DNA from: an uncultured Geobacteraceae bacterium
Lineage (GTDB): Bacteria; Desulfobacterota; Desulfuromonadia; Geobacterales; Pseudopelobacteraceae
Length of the DNA stretch: 64,000 nucleotides
Assembly: GCA_903852495.1 (NCBI GenBank)
Contig: CAINRC010000001.1
Span: forward strand, 50,977-114,976
Direction: 5' to 3'
Shown piece by piece: positions 16,659 through 25,690 of the stretch; position 1 is the first letter of the stretch; each line of letters opens with the position of its first letter. The position numbers and the translations under genes are program-made. The notes under the pieces were generated by a model. It saw nothing but the letters and a program-made list of their open reading frames with translations, searched no databases and had not been told where the DNA came from.

Positions 16659-17333
16659 CTACGGCAGCTTGGTATCGGTCTTTTTTTCTGGTTCTGCATC
16701 TTCAACCATTTCTTCTTCCCAGCCGTTCCACATCGGCTTGAAATGGGCAAACGGCGTATGCCCGAGAGTCGCCAGATAAATATGCACACAGAGAAAAGCG
16801 GTAAAACAACTGGCCAGCAGAAAATGTGACCCGACCAGCAGTTTAATCCCCCCCAGTAGGAGCAGCAGCTCACGCAGCGGGGCGACGTACATCAACAGCG
16901 CGCCGCTGAAAATAACCAGGGGCAGCAGTATGAACATGATCACAAGGTACGCAGCTTTCTGCATCGGGTTGAACTTGCTCTCGGGGGTACTGTGGTGCGG
17001 GTTGGGCTTGCCGACAAAGTAGGTAAGAAAATAGAAATATGCCTGCCGGAGAATTCCGGATTTAAGATCATCCAGCGTCGGTACATACAATTTTACCAGA
17101 CTCCGCGCCACTATCAGGTAGTAACTCAGCCAGAGCCCGTACGAGATGGAAACGACCACTCCTGCCGTGTTATGCAGGCGGATGGCAGCTTTATAGGCGC
17201 CGAAAATGTTAACGTGGTCAGGAAACCGAATCTGGAGCCCGGTGACGCAGAGAGTAACTATGCCGAATGCGTTCAGCCAATGCCAGATTCTGACCGGCAT
17301 GGGGGTCATGTAGACCATCTCTTTATGCTTCAT
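16659..17333 (-). CDS. cbcB: Cytochrome b membrane subunit of a menaquinol:cytochrome c oxidoreductase
   Basis: The 224-residue protein has four to five transmembrane helices with histidines placed as in b561-type di-heme subunits. These include [21 protein letters not shown] in helix 1, [17 protein letters not shown] in helix 2, [21 protein letters not shown] in the last helix and the conserved GxP segment after it. Such subunits oxidise menaquinol and pass electrons to partner c-type hemes. The start overlaps the stop of the 7-heme gene by eleven bases, implying coupled translation. Placement between a 7-heme and a 12-heme cytochrome matches the CbcBA complex, which in G. sulfurreducens supports respiration near the low-potential limit. 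The symbol rests on architecture and not on alignment. Confidence 0.8.
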   Translation of the reverse strand: MKHKEMVYMTPMPVRIWHWLNAFGIVTLCVTGLQIRFPDHVNIFGAYKAAIRLHNTAGVVVSISYGLWLSYYLIVARSLVKLYVPTLDDLKSGILRQAYFYFLTYFVGKPNPHHSTPESKFNPMQKAAYLVIMFILLPLVIFSGALLMYVAPLRELLLLLGGIKLLVGSHFLLASCFTAFLCVHIYLATLGHTPFAHFKPMWNGWEEEMVEDAEPEKKTDTKLP

Positions 17334-18384
17334 GATCGTCCTCCTTTCTGTTCTTCCTGGTCAGCAGCCGGAAGAAGCCATGAAACACCGGGAACGATAA
17401 CCCGGCGGCAACAATCAAAGCACCGATAATGTTAAGGGGGGTGCTTCTGGTGGTGCCAAGCATGTAAAAATCCGGCGTCCCGTACAGGATGTCAAGGATT
17501 GCACCTTTTTCCACGGCAAGCCGTTTATAACCGCCGCTCTTGTCCGGAAAGGCGATGAAGCTTTTCTGCATGGCTTTGGGACCGGAAGCATGACAGAACG
17601 TGCAGTCCCATCTGTTCTCCAGAATCTGATAACTGTGGGTAACCACCTCCGGAGTCATCATCCCCCATAAACGCATGTTTTTCCCGCGCAGATGGTGGTT
17701 GAAGGCCCGCAACTCCTCCAGGGAAACCTTATTATCGCCATTCAGGTCAATCACCCTGCCGATATTATCACCGCTGGTCAGTTTGGCAAGTTCCTCATAG
17801 GTGGCGGTTTTAAAGGCATCCTTGGAACCGGGGAGACGGCTTTCAATGGACATGGTGATCACGTAGTCCTGAGAGCCGGTATGGCAGGTGATGCAGAGTA
17901 GTGAATCGATATGCAGTTCGGCCTGGGGGAGCCATTTGGCGTGGCTTTTCAGAATTTTTCGGGCGTCATGGCATTTGGCGCATTTTTTGTTAATGTCGTC
18001 GCCGGACATGAACATCGGCAACCGGACTTCATGGGGGTTGTGGCAGTCATTGCAGCGGGCTTTTGATGCGTGGAGGCTTTTTGCATATTCTACCGAGACC
18101 GGAGCGTGGCAATCACCGCAGACCGCTCTCGCCGGGGCGCTGCCGTCGCCCGGATGACCTGAGGACACCCGATCATGACACGAGGTGCATCCCACAATCG
18201 AATGTGTAGTGGCAGTAAACTTTTCCGGGTCGATGTACACCGAATTTCCGGCAATACTTTTGACATCTTTCCGGCCGTGACAACCCATACATTTTCCATT
18301 TTCAGGAACGGCAGCATAAACCGTTGCGGCCGAAAGCATGAAAACAGCTAGAAACATCCGCATCATTCTGTTATACGCATGCAT
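17323..18384 (-). CDS. cbcA: Seven-heme membrane-anchored cytochrome c (CbcA-like)
   Basis: The 353-residue product has a signal peptide ([14 protein letters not shown]) and seven CXXCH motifs (CMGCH, CTSCH, CGDCH, CNDCH, CAKCH, CITCH, CTFCH). A C-terminal transmembrane helix follows ([22 protein letters not shown]) and a short basic cytoplasmic tail. This fits the seven-heme CbcA subunit that takes electrons from the b-type partner. Between hemes 6 and 7 lies a canonical EF-hand loop, [12 protein letters not shown], which suggests bound calcium. The ATG at 18384 has GGGAG eight bases upstream. It is the first gene of the operon and is read away from the regulator gene. Homology to G. sulfurreducens CbcA is inferred from heme count, topology and neighbours. 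Confidence 0.82.
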   Translation of the reverse strand: MHAYNRMMRMFLAVFMLSAATVYAAVPENGKCMGCHGRKDVKSIAGNSVYIDPEKFTATTHSIVGCTSCHDRVSSGHPGDGSAPARAVCGDCHAPVSVEYAKSLHASKARCNDCHNPHEVRLPMFMSGDDINKKCAKCHDARKILKSHAKWLPQAELHIDSLLCITCHTGSQDYVITMSIESRLPGSKDAFKTATYEELAKLTSGDNIGRVIDLNGDNKVSLEELRAFNHHLRGKNMRLWGMMTPEVVTHSYQILENRWDCTFCHASGPKAMQKSFIAFPDKSGGYKRLAVEKGAILDILYGTPDFYMLGTTRSTPLNIIGALIVAAGLSFPVFHGFFRLLTRKNRKEDDHEA

Positions 18385-18527
18385 GGCCGTGGCTCCCTCT
18401 CCCAGTCTACGAATTTAGAATTACCGGTTGCTGACATCCCATCTGTATACAGTATTCTTTGTAACACATTTTTTTAGTAATACAAAACAATAGATAGGCC
18501 GGTTGACGCATAATGTTTTTCGAAGTT

Positions 18528-18556
18528 TTGACTGTTTCTGGACGCACCGGTATAAT
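18528..18556 (+). promoter_or_regulatory. Sigma-70 promoter for the response regulator gene
   Basis: TTGACT at 18528-18533 and a perfect TATAAT at 18551-18556 are separated by 17 bases, the ideal spacing. Transcription would start near 18563 and give a leader of about 47 bases before the ATG at 18610. The rest of the 225-base divergent region (18385-18609) should hold the cytochrome operon promoter, which I could not place with confidence. Confidence 0.7.
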
Positions 18557-18609
18557 TTTGCTGAAAAGAATGGTACTGTTTGCCATCACATTTATCCAAA
18601 GGACATTGT

Positions 18610-20019
18610 ATGGAACGCAGCAAACTTCTTATAATCGATGACGAGGCTGTTATCAGGGACGGCTTGAAGCGCGTACTTGAAAGCGAAGCGTATGTTGTTG
18701 AAACCTGTTCAAGCGGCTTTCAGGCTATTGGATTACTGCAACAGCGCGAATTCGACCTCATCATAACCGACCTGAAAATGCCCGGCATGAGCGGCATTGA
18801 AGTTCTGAAAAGTGTCCGGACACTGCAGCCCGATATTCCGGTCATCCTCATCACCGGATATGCTTCTATTGATACGGCGGTTGAGGCCATCAAAAACGGT
18901 GCATCTGACTACATATCAAAACCGTTTGCACCGGACATTCTGCTGGAAAAGGTGCAGAAGGCCCTCAGCCAGCGCAGTGTGCCGCTGGATGATATCTGCC
19001 TCAAGGAAGAGCTCAGCCTGCACCACGGCTTTCACCAGTTTATCGGCGAAAGCAAGGAAATGCAGAAGGTGTATCACCGCATCAAGCTCGTTGCCACCAC
19101 CAACAGCACCGTCCTCATTACGGGAGAAAGCGGCACCGGCAAAGAGCTGGCCGCTCGCGCCATTCATGACAACAGCCCCAGAAAGGATCACCCGTTTGTG
19201 GCGGTGGATTGTTCCTCCCTGGCGGAAACATTACTGGAAAGCGAATTATTCGGTCACGTGAAGGGCTCTTTCACCGGCGCAGTCCAGACAAAAACCGGGC
19301 TGTTCAAAGTCGCCGACGGCGGCACCCTTTTTCTGGATGAAGTTTCCAACATCAGCATATCCACCCAGGCCAAACTTCTCCGTGTCCTGCAGGAGCGTAA
19401 AATCACCCCCATCGGCGGCACACAACTGGTACCGATAGACATCCACCTTGTTGCGGCAACGAACAAAAATCTTAAAACCATGGTGAGTGAAGGGACCTTC
19501 CGGGAAGACCTTTTTTTCCGGTTGAATATAATTCCTATTGAACTCCCGCCGCTGCGCGACCGCAAACAGGATATCCCGATTCTGATTCGTCATTTCCTGA
19601 AAAAGTACACTGTCGAGATCGGCAAGGAAATACGGGGGGTCGCTCCGGATGTTCTGTCGTTTCTGGAAAATCATCCGTTCCCGGGGAATGTACGGGAGCT
19701 GGAAAATATGATTGAACGGGCGGTGGTGCTGGCAGAAGGGGATATTATCCGTAATGAGGATCTGGAATTGTGGGACAGCAGTGAGATTTTTTCAGGCAGC
19801 ATGATTGAGCAGATTCCGCTGAACGCTGAAGAGCTCAAGGAGATGAAGCGTCATATTCGCGAACACGCCATGGATTCGCTTGAAAGCCTGTTCGTACGTA
19901 ATGCTCTGGAACGGAACGGCTGGAATGTCACCAGAGCGGCGGAAGAAACCGGCATACTCAGGCCGAATTTTCAAAGCATGATGAAAAAACTGGGAATTTC
20001 CATCAAGGGAGAGCATTAA
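18610..20019 (+). CDS. NtrC-family sigma-54-dependent response regulator (BccR-like)
   Basis: The 469-residue protein has a receiver domain with Asp10-Asp11, phospho-acceptor Asp54 (LIITDLKMPGMSG) and Lys104 (YISKPF). An AAA+ domain follows with Walker A GESGTGKE, the sigma-54 loop GSFTGA (Ser in place of the usual Ala), Walker B GGTLFLDEV and the R-finger region. A Fis-type helix-turn-helix closes it (ALERNGWNVTRAAEETGILRPNFQSMMKKLGI). It would switch on sigma-54 promoters when phosphorylated. ATG 18610 follows AAAGGA; an in-frame start at 18580 has no such site. It is divergent from the cytochrome operon and tail-to-tail with the heme-sensing kinase, its likely partner. BccR in G. sulfurreducens is an NtrC-type activator of cbcBA in the same genomic neighbourhood. 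Confidence 0.85.
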   Translation: MERSKLLIIDDEAVIRDGLKRVLESEAYVVETCSSGFQAIGLLQQREFDLIITDLKMPGMSGIEVLKSVRTLQPDIPVILITGYASIDTAVEAIKNGASDYISKPFAPDILLEKVQKALSQRSVPLDDICLKEELSLHHGFHQFIGESKEMQKVYHRIKLVATTNSTVLITGESGTGKELAARAIHDNSPRKDHPFVAVDCSSLAETLLESELFGHVKGSFTGAVQTKTGLFKVADGGTLFLDEVSNISISTQAKLLRVLQERKITPIGGTQLVPIDIHLVAATNKNLKTMVSEGTFREDLFFRLNIIPIELPPLRDRKQDIPILIRHFLKKYTVEIGKEIRGVAPDVLSFLENHPFPGNVRELENMIERAVVLAEGDIIRNEDLELWDSSEIFSGSMIEQIPLNAEELKEMKRHIREHAMDSLESLFVRNALERNGWNVTRAAEETGILRPNFQSMMKKLGISIKGEH

Positions 20020-20050
20020 CTGCTCACACGCTTCCCACTCTATGAGGATC

Positions 20051-21616
20051 TCAAGAAGGGGGAGAGACCGGAAGCATCACTGTAAATGTTGTTCCCTCTC
20101 CCAAGCGGCTCTGCACCTCTATTTTCCCGCCGTTGTTTTCGATTATCCCGTAGGAAATTGACAATCCAAGACCGGTCCCTTCCGATTTGGTCGTAAAGAA
20201 CGGATCAAATATTCTGGCAAGGTTCTCCTCCGGAATGCCGTCACCGGTGTCCTTGATAGCGGCGCAGACGTACTTCCCGTCTGCTGACCGGTACGTGGAT
20301 ATTTCCAACTCCCCCCCATTGGGCATCGCATGCCCCGCGTTGATAATCAGATTCAGTAGTACCTGGCGGATCTGGTTCGGATCAACGGCGACCAACGGCA
20401 GATCACTGACGAAATTCTTACGGATGACAATCGCTTTGAAATCCGGTTGATTGTGAAAAAAAGTGATCTCTTCGTCAAGGATCGCTTCCAGGGCTATAAC
20501 CTCTTTTTCCGGCGACGATTCGCGGCTGAATTCAAGCAGGTTTTTTACAATGCCGGCACACCGCTCGGTTTCAGAAATCACCCGTGCCACATCAGGCAGG
20601 AGAGCAGGATCCAGTCGTTTATCGCTATTCAGAATTGAGGCAAACAGAAGGATACCGGTTAACGGGTTATTGATTTCATGGGCAACTCCGGCAGCGAGAG
20701 TGCCGAGCGAAGCCAGTTTCTCCGAGCGGCGCAACTGCTCTTCCATACGCATAATTTCCCGGCTGCGTTCTTCCACCTTATGTTCGAGACTGTCGGCAAA
20801 CTCCTTCAACTCCCGGTCAGCGGTGCCGAGGCTTTCCGTCATGCGGTTGACTGACTCTGACAGTTCCCCAAGCTCATCCCTGCTGGATACGAGGACCCTC
20901 GCTTCAAGATCCCCCTGAGCGACCAGAGAACTGTGCCGGACGAGCCGCTGCACCGGAATATCAACAAAATAATGGGTCAGAATGGTTACCAGCACACCGA
21001 TCAGCAACAGGAGCAGGCAGGTCAGCATGACGAATTCCAGGCGGTATTCGTGTGATTTATGCCGGAGTGTTTCCAGAGAAATTGATATGTCCAGGAGCCC
21101 GAGAACAGTGTCAGATTTGCTGTGAAAATGGCAGGAGGCGGTAAAGCAGGCCGGTTGATTGTAGATGGCCTTGGTAAAGCCGAGCGCTTCTTTGCCCGTC
21201 CGTGTCTTGGCGATTCTGCTGCGGTTTGCCGGTGAGGTTGACACCCCCGGCCCGGCAACGTTGTGACACATAACGCATTCGTCAGCATGCTTGCCGATCA
21301 CCGCCCCGATCTCCACCGGTATGTTCGAAAAAACCACCTTCCCGTGCGGATCAATCAACCGGATGTGCTCGATATTATCGTTATTGGCGATACGGCCGAT
21401 CATGTGATACAGACTGGCTTTATCGTTTGTCATCATGGCGTCATACGCGCTCTGGGTGATGATATCGGCAACCTGTTCCCCGTTGGCAGCGGCATACTCA
21501 ATCATTACTTTTCTGAAGTTTTTGAGGTTGATGTTATCCAGCACCCCCATGAACACAAGGAGAATCAACGACGTGGCAAAGGTCAATTTTGCGATGAGTG
21601 ATATGCGCATTTTCAT
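20051..21616 (-). CDS. Histidine kinase with periplasmic c-type heme sensor domain
   Basis: The 521-residue protein has a transmembrane helix near residues 8-28 and a periplasmic region with one CVMCH and one CFTASCH (CX4CH) motif. A second helix near 195-220 precedes a HAMP domain, a coiled-coil linker (residues ~265-295) and a HisKA box with GVAHEINNPLTGI (His near 305). The ATPase domain has an N box (LINAGHAMPNGG), G1 (KDTGDGIP) and G2 (GTGLGLSI). It should sense redox state or a ligand at the periplasmic heme and phosphorylate the adjacent regulator. Its end faces the regulator's end 31 bases away, so the pair is convergent and not co-transcribed. The sensor region is clearly related to that of the protein at 14771-15589. 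Confidence 0.88.
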   Translation of the reverse strand: MKMRISLIAKLTFATSLILLVFMGVLDNINLKNFRKVMIEYAAANGEQVADIITQSAYDAMMTNDKASLYHMIGRIANNDNIEHIRLIDPHGKVVFSNIPVEIGAVIGKHADECVMCHNVAGPGVSTSPANRSRIAKTRTGKEALGFTKAIYNQPACFTASCHFHSKSDTVLGLLDISISLETLRHKSHEYRLEFVMLTCLLLLLIGVLVTILTHYFVDIPVQRLVRHSSLVAQGDLEARVLVSSRDELGELSESVNRMTESLGTADRELKEFADSLEHKVEERSREIMRMEEQLRRSEKLASLGTLAAGVAHEINNPLTGILLFASILNSDKRLDPALLPDVARVISETERCAGIVKNLLEFSRESSPEKEVIALEAILDEEITFFHNQPDFKAIVIRKNFVSDLPLVAVDPNQIRQVLLNLIINAGHAMPNGGELEISTYRSADGKYVCAAIKDTGDGIPEENLARIFDPFFTTKSEGTGLGLSISYGIIENNGGKIEVQSRLGEGTTFTVMLPVSPPS

Positions 21617-21681
21617 GCTTTGGCTTCCTTGTCTTGCTGGGTTAACGATTTACTTCATATCTGAACCTGCCGCCGTCCCTT

Positions 21682-22623
21682 TCAGAACAGCAGCAGATGC
21701 AGCGCACCACGGAGCAGTATACCGACAGCCGCTCCGGCAATTGCCGGCCTGACAACCGAGGCCGAGCGGACCCCTGCGGAAATCAGCACCGCAACACCGA
21801 CCAGATCGCAGGGATTTATGATGAAACCGGCCATTCGGTTCAGCTCCAGTGCGGTAATAGCACCTTCCTTCATAAGATTCAGGGTAACCCCCATCATCGC
21901 GGTACCGCCGGCCAGATATTTGGTGGCGATCGGCAGAACCGCCACCGAAGGGATCCCCACCATACCGAAGAGCGGAGCCAGCAGGGTCTCAAAACCGGAA
22001 ATGGCACCGCTCGCCTTGAGCAGGTTTACCAGAAATATCGCCAGTATCAGAATCGGAATGGCCCCCAGAATTACCTGAACCGCCTCCTGCCCCCCCATAA
22101 TCATGAGATTCAGCAGCGAGCTTTTTCCTTTTTTAGGAGCGATCACTTCACCGGAGGTCCGGGGGGCATCCCCCCCGTCGGCCGAACGGGCAAAAACATA
22201 GTAGGTCAGCGCCGCTGACACCAGGCCGCCGGCAAGTGAGGTTGCCATGATGGCGCCCAGATTCAGGCCGACCGCCACCAGCGGGAAAACAGCATTGGCC
22301 TGGGACATGGTAAACAGCATGGCCAGCGTAGCAGCGATCCTGCGCCGGGCGGTGCCGTCCTTTTCCATGATGGTCAAAGTAGCCAGTGGTGCAGCAAAGC
22401 TGACCAGCAGCAGTTGCAGCATGGCAAAGACACCGGCTCCCGGAACGCCGAACAGCCGCAGCACCGGCTGGATGATTCTGGCGACCAGCGCCAGCACCCC
22501 GCGCGCTTCCACAACCTTCATCAGCGCCATCATGATTACCAGCACCGGCAGCAGCACATACAGCGCAAGTTCAAGGGCGGTTCTTCCGGACTGCAGCACA
22601 ATTTTGATAAACTCTTCCATCAC
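21682..22623 (-). CDS. Nucleoside-recognition (Gate) domain membrane protein
   Basis: The 313-residue protein is very hydrophobic with about eight helices and two related halves. Each half has the Gate/nucleoside-recognition pattern (LALVARIIQPVLRLFGVPGAG and FETLLAPLFGMVGIPSVAVLP). Related proteins include SpmA/SpmB and YjiG/YjiH, suspected transporters of unknown substrate. An acidic-basic loop near residue 150-170 divides the halves. It lies just downstream of glnD on the same strand (21 bases), so the two may be co-transcribed. The substrate cannot be assigned. Start at 22623 (MMEEF) or one codon later. Confidence 0.82.
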   Translation of the reverse strand: MMEEFIKIVLQSGRTALELALYVLLPVLVIMMALMKVVEARGVLALVARIIQPVLRLFGVPGAGVFAMLQLLLVSFAAPLATLTIMEKDGTARRRIAATLAMLFTMSQANAVFPLVAVGLNLGAIMATSLAGGLVSAALTYYVFARSADGGDAPRTSGEVIAPKKGKSSLLNLMIMGGQEAVQVILGAIPILILAIFLVNLLKASGAISGFETLLAPLFGMVGIPSVAVLPIATKYLAGGTAMMGVTLNLMKEGAITALELNRMAGFIINPCDLVGVAVLISAGVRSASVVRPAIAGAAVGILLRGALHLLLF

Positions 22624-22644
22624 ATCACCCTTCAGCAGCCACGG

Positions 22645-25356
22645 TCACGCCCACTCATCTATTGCATCTCTCAGCATGGCGCAGATCCTGGTCAGTTTTT
22701 CCGGAGCGGTAATCTTGTGCCCGAAAATATCCCGAACATAAAAAACGTCGGCAACCTGGTCCACCTTGGTGGATATCTTGGATACCCCGATATACAGCCC
22801 CATTTCTGCCAGCGTGCTGGTAATCAGGTACAGCAACCCGACCTTATCGTGGGTCAGAATATCTATAACGGTATACTCTTCGGACACCTCATTATCGATA
22901 TCCACTTTCGTCGCAAACCGGGGAGCCGGACGGGTGGTCAGGAGGGTCGGCCGCCGCCGTTTTGCAACCAGTTCAGAAACCTTGACCTCACCGTGGATGG
23001 CAAGGCGCATATCCTGCTCGATTTTTTCCCAGCGGGACGCATCGGTAACAAGGTTGCCCTGCGGCGAATTGACCTGCAGGGTATCCAGCACTTTTCCGTT
23101 ATTGCTGGTATTGATCTGGGCTCCGAGAATGTTGATGCCGTTGGCAGCCATGACACCGGTAATACGGGAAAAAAGCCCCGCCATATCGTGGGCGCAGATA
23201 ATGAATTCCGAATAACCGCTCTCCGGCTGATGGGTGAGCTTCTGGAGAATATCAGACTGTTCCAGCCCCAGCAGCAGGCGGACCTGTTCCGCAATCAGGG
23301 GGGCCGTGTTGGCAAGAAGCAGCCGGACAGGCATATTCTTGAGCTCCCGCCGTATCTCGGCGACAGGAAAATCGTTTTCCAGCAAATCGACCACTTTCTT
23401 GATCATGGTGGTGACCCGCTCACTGCTGGCCTCCTGCTGGAAGCCGCCCCGGTCAAGAATACTGAAGGACTTTTCATACAGCTCCTGAAAGAGCGATGCC
23501 TTCCAGGTGGTCCAGACATCTGAACCGACCGCCCGCACATCAGCCACCGTGAGCAGATACAGCATCTTCAGGTTTTCGCTTGTTTCCATCTGGCCGGCGA
23601 ACTGGGCGATCATCTTTTCATCATTCAGATCGCGGCGCTGGGAGATGTGGGCAAACTGCAGGTGCTGCCGGACAAGGAACTCCAGACGCTCTCCGTCCTC
23701 CCGGGAAAGCCCCATCCTCCGGGCTATCGTCGGGATCATGGCCGCCCCCTTTTCCGCATGACCGCCACCAGACCCCTTGCCGATATCATGGAACAGAACG
23801 GACAGAATCAGTAACTCCGGCTTGCCGATCTCTGAAGCTATCTTGCAGGGGAGCGGCATAATTTTTTTGAACTCGCCGCTCAAAATCTTTTCCGCCTGCT
23901 CAACGGCAAAAAGAGTATGAATATCAACCGTATATATGTGGTACATATCGTGCTGAACCTTGCAGTAAATATGCTCCAGTTCCGGGATATAGCGATTCAG
24001 AAATTCCAGGTGGTGCATCAGGCGCAAGGTTTCAGCGACCCCCTTGGTTGCCCGAAGAATGTTGAGGAACGACAGATTTACCTCCCGGCTGCGGCGAAAC
24101 TTATCGTTAACCAGGGCAAGATTTTTTCTGACCAGACCCTTCACCCGGACATTGAGTGAGACTCCGTGCTTCTGGGCCAACTCGAAGATCTTCATCAGCA
24201 CGCCCGGATCATTCTCCACGATTGATTCATCCGGAATGATCAACTCCCCCTTGAGTACGAAGCACCCCTCCCCCACCGGCCGCCGGACAAAATAGCCGAG
24301 CACCTTCAGGGCCCCCTCATCGCGCCAGATGCAGCGTGAAATCAGACTGGAGGTGAAATGTTCCACCTTGTTGCCCTGCCGGTAGTAATCGCGCATGAAG
24401 TCTTCAACCGCCAGCACCTTCCCGCTACCCTGGTAGCCCAGAAAACCGGCCAGATGCACCTGGGCGTCAAAGGTCAGCTGATCGTTTTTTCGGCCGTTGA
24501 AATAATGCAGCTCATTGCGGATGCGCCACAGGTAGTCCAGCGCCGCGTGATAGGAATTGAGCTCTTCATCATCCACAATCCCCTTGATGATGAGTTCGCG
24601 CAGATCCGTAAACTTGTACTTGACCCGCGCCACCCACATGGCGGTCTGCAGGTCACGCAGCCCCCCCTCCCCCTCCTTCAGGTTCGGCTCCAGCAGGTAG
24701 ACCGTTGAGCCGTACTTTTCCCGGCGGATCTTCATATCGGCAATTTTTTCCTTTATGAACGTGTCGCTGGATTTGGGCAGTATCTGGCTGAAAATAACCT
24801 TGGTGAGAGCGGCAAACAGCGGGCGGCTGCCGGAAAGAAAACGGGAATCCATGAGCGCCGTCTTGACGGTGCCGTCAGCAGACGCCATTTCAACGCAGTC
24901 GGCAATCATACGCACGGAATAGCCGACGTCGAGACGCATATCCCACAGGAAATAGAGCAGTTTCTGGGCAATGTCCTCAACCGTTGCGGTCGGCAGGATT
25001 CCGTCGTGCAGAAACATGATGTCGATGTCGGAAAAAGGGTTCAGTTCTCCCCGGCCATAGCCCCCCACCGACACCAGCGCAATGTGTCCCAGCATGGCGT
25101 CTCCACCGCCGAGATCGTAAACAATGGAGAGGAATAATTTATTATGCAGCTCATCCATCATGTCGCTGAGCAGATGAGTCACATCGTCTCCGCTGGCGCC
25201 ATCCTTGTGCATCTGCCTGATATCTTCGCGATATTTTGCCAGAAAATTTTTGCAGCCGGACAGGTACAGCGGCCGTTTCTCATCAAATCCGGCCATACCG
25301 GCATCGCCAACAGCATCGATTGTATCAGGGAAATAGGGGTCGATAAAAAATTGCAT
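22645..25356 (-). CDS. glnD: Bifunctional [protein-PII] uridylyltransferase/uridylyl-removing enzyme
   Basis: GlnD uridylylates PII proteins when glutamine is low and removes the UMP when it is high, so it is the nitrogen sensor of the cell. The 903-residue protein has the nucleotidyltransferase signature GGYGRGELNPFSDIDIMFL near residue 95-115 and a GlnD PII-uridylyltransferase middle region. An HD domain follows (LFHDIGKGSGGGHAEKGA, near 510-530), and two ACT domains end it (EFIICAHDMAGLFSRITGVMA and VIDILTHDKVGLLYLITSTLA). All four parts are intact. The start MQFFIDPYFPDT follows AGGAT. The upstream 330-base gap carries palindromic repeats but no promoter that I can place. Confidence 0.95.
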   Translation of the reverse strand: MQFFIDPYFPDTIDAVGDAGMAGFDEKRPLYLSGCKNFLAKYREDIRQMHKDGASGDDVTHLLSDMMDELHNKLFLSIVYDLGGGDAMLGHIALVSVGGYGRGELNPFSDIDIMFLHDGILPTATVEDIAQKLLYFLWDMRLDVGYSVRMIADCVEMASADGTVKTALMDSRFLSGSRPLFAALTKVIFSQILPKSSDTFIKEKIADMKIRREKYGSTVYLLEPNLKEGEGGLRDLQTAMWVARVKYKFTDLRELIIKGIVDDEELNSYHAALDYLWRIRNELHYFNGRKNDQLTFDAQVHLAGFLGYQGSGKVLAVEDFMRDYYRQGNKVEHFTSSLISRCIWRDEGALKVLGYFVRRPVGEGCFVLKGELIIPDESIVENDPGVLMKIFELAQKHGVSLNVRVKGLVRKNLALVNDKFRRSREVNLSFLNILRATKGVAETLRLMHHLEFLNRYIPELEHIYCKVQHDMYHIYTVDIHTLFAVEQAEKILSGEFKKIMPLPCKIASEIGKPELLILSVLFHDIGKGSGGGHAEKGAAMIPTIARRMGLSREDGERLEFLVRQHLQFAHISQRRDLNDEKMIAQFAGQMETSENLKMLYLLTVADVRAVGSDVWTTWKASLFQELYEKSFSILDRGGFQQEASSERVTTMIKKVVDLLENDFPVAEIRRELKNMPVRLLLANTAPLIAEQVRLLLGLEQSDILQKLTHQPESGYSEFIICAHDMAGLFSRITGVMAANGINILGAQINTSNNGKVLDTLQVNSPQGNLVTDASRWEKIEQDMRLAIHGEVKVSELVAKRRRPTLLTTRPAPRFATKVDIDNEVSEEYTVIDILTHDKVGLLYLITSTLAEMGLYIGVSKISTKVDQVADVFYVRDIFGHKITAPEKLTRICAMLRDAIDEWA

Positions 25357-25690
25357 CCAGGATCCTTGTAAAACGTGTAGTGGAACGGAAGGCGACGGTG
25401 ACAGCCGGTCGGGGGCGGATTATACGCCAGACACCCGAATGAGTCAAAAGCAATCCTGATTCGTTATAATTCGCCGCAAGAGGCTCATAACTCCCCCCAA
25501 CCCCCTCTTATCTTAAGAGGGGAGCTTAAAGGCAAAGGTAATTACACATTTTATTCATCACCACTTCAAATTCAGAGCGTCCCTCCCCTTATTTAAGGGG
25601 AGGACAGGAGGGGTTAGCTTTTGATTTTGTGCTTGCCAAGGGGTGAATTAATTTTAGCGGCAAATCAGAACGAATCAGGAAAGCAATAGC
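25357..25690. other. Intergenic gap with two palindromic repeats
   Basis: This stretch separates the divergent glnD and MFS genes. It holds a 58-base repeat copy (25481-25538) and a second hairpin of similar make (around 25569-25588), each described separately. I see no gene, tRNA or convincing promoter in the remainder. A weak AGGAAAG precedes the MFS start. Confidence 0.6.
25481..25538. repeat. Dispersed palindromic repeat, copy 1
   Basis: The block starts AGGCTCATAACTCC and ends GGAGCTTAAAGGCAAAGG. It contains a hairpin with stem CCCCTCTTA and loop TCT. Nearly the same block recurs at 48494-48549, 23 kb away, so it belongs to a dispersed intergenic repeat family. A related hairpin, CTCCCCTTA-TT-TAAGGGGAG, follows at about 25569-25588. 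Confidence 0.8.

Noticed and set aside
18385..18520. Possible sigma-54 promoter for the cytochrome operon (minus strand CGGCCTATCTATTGT)
   Set aside because: The -24 GG is present, but the -12 GC reads GT and the flanking bases are poor, so I would not call it without data, although a sigma-54 promoter is expected here.
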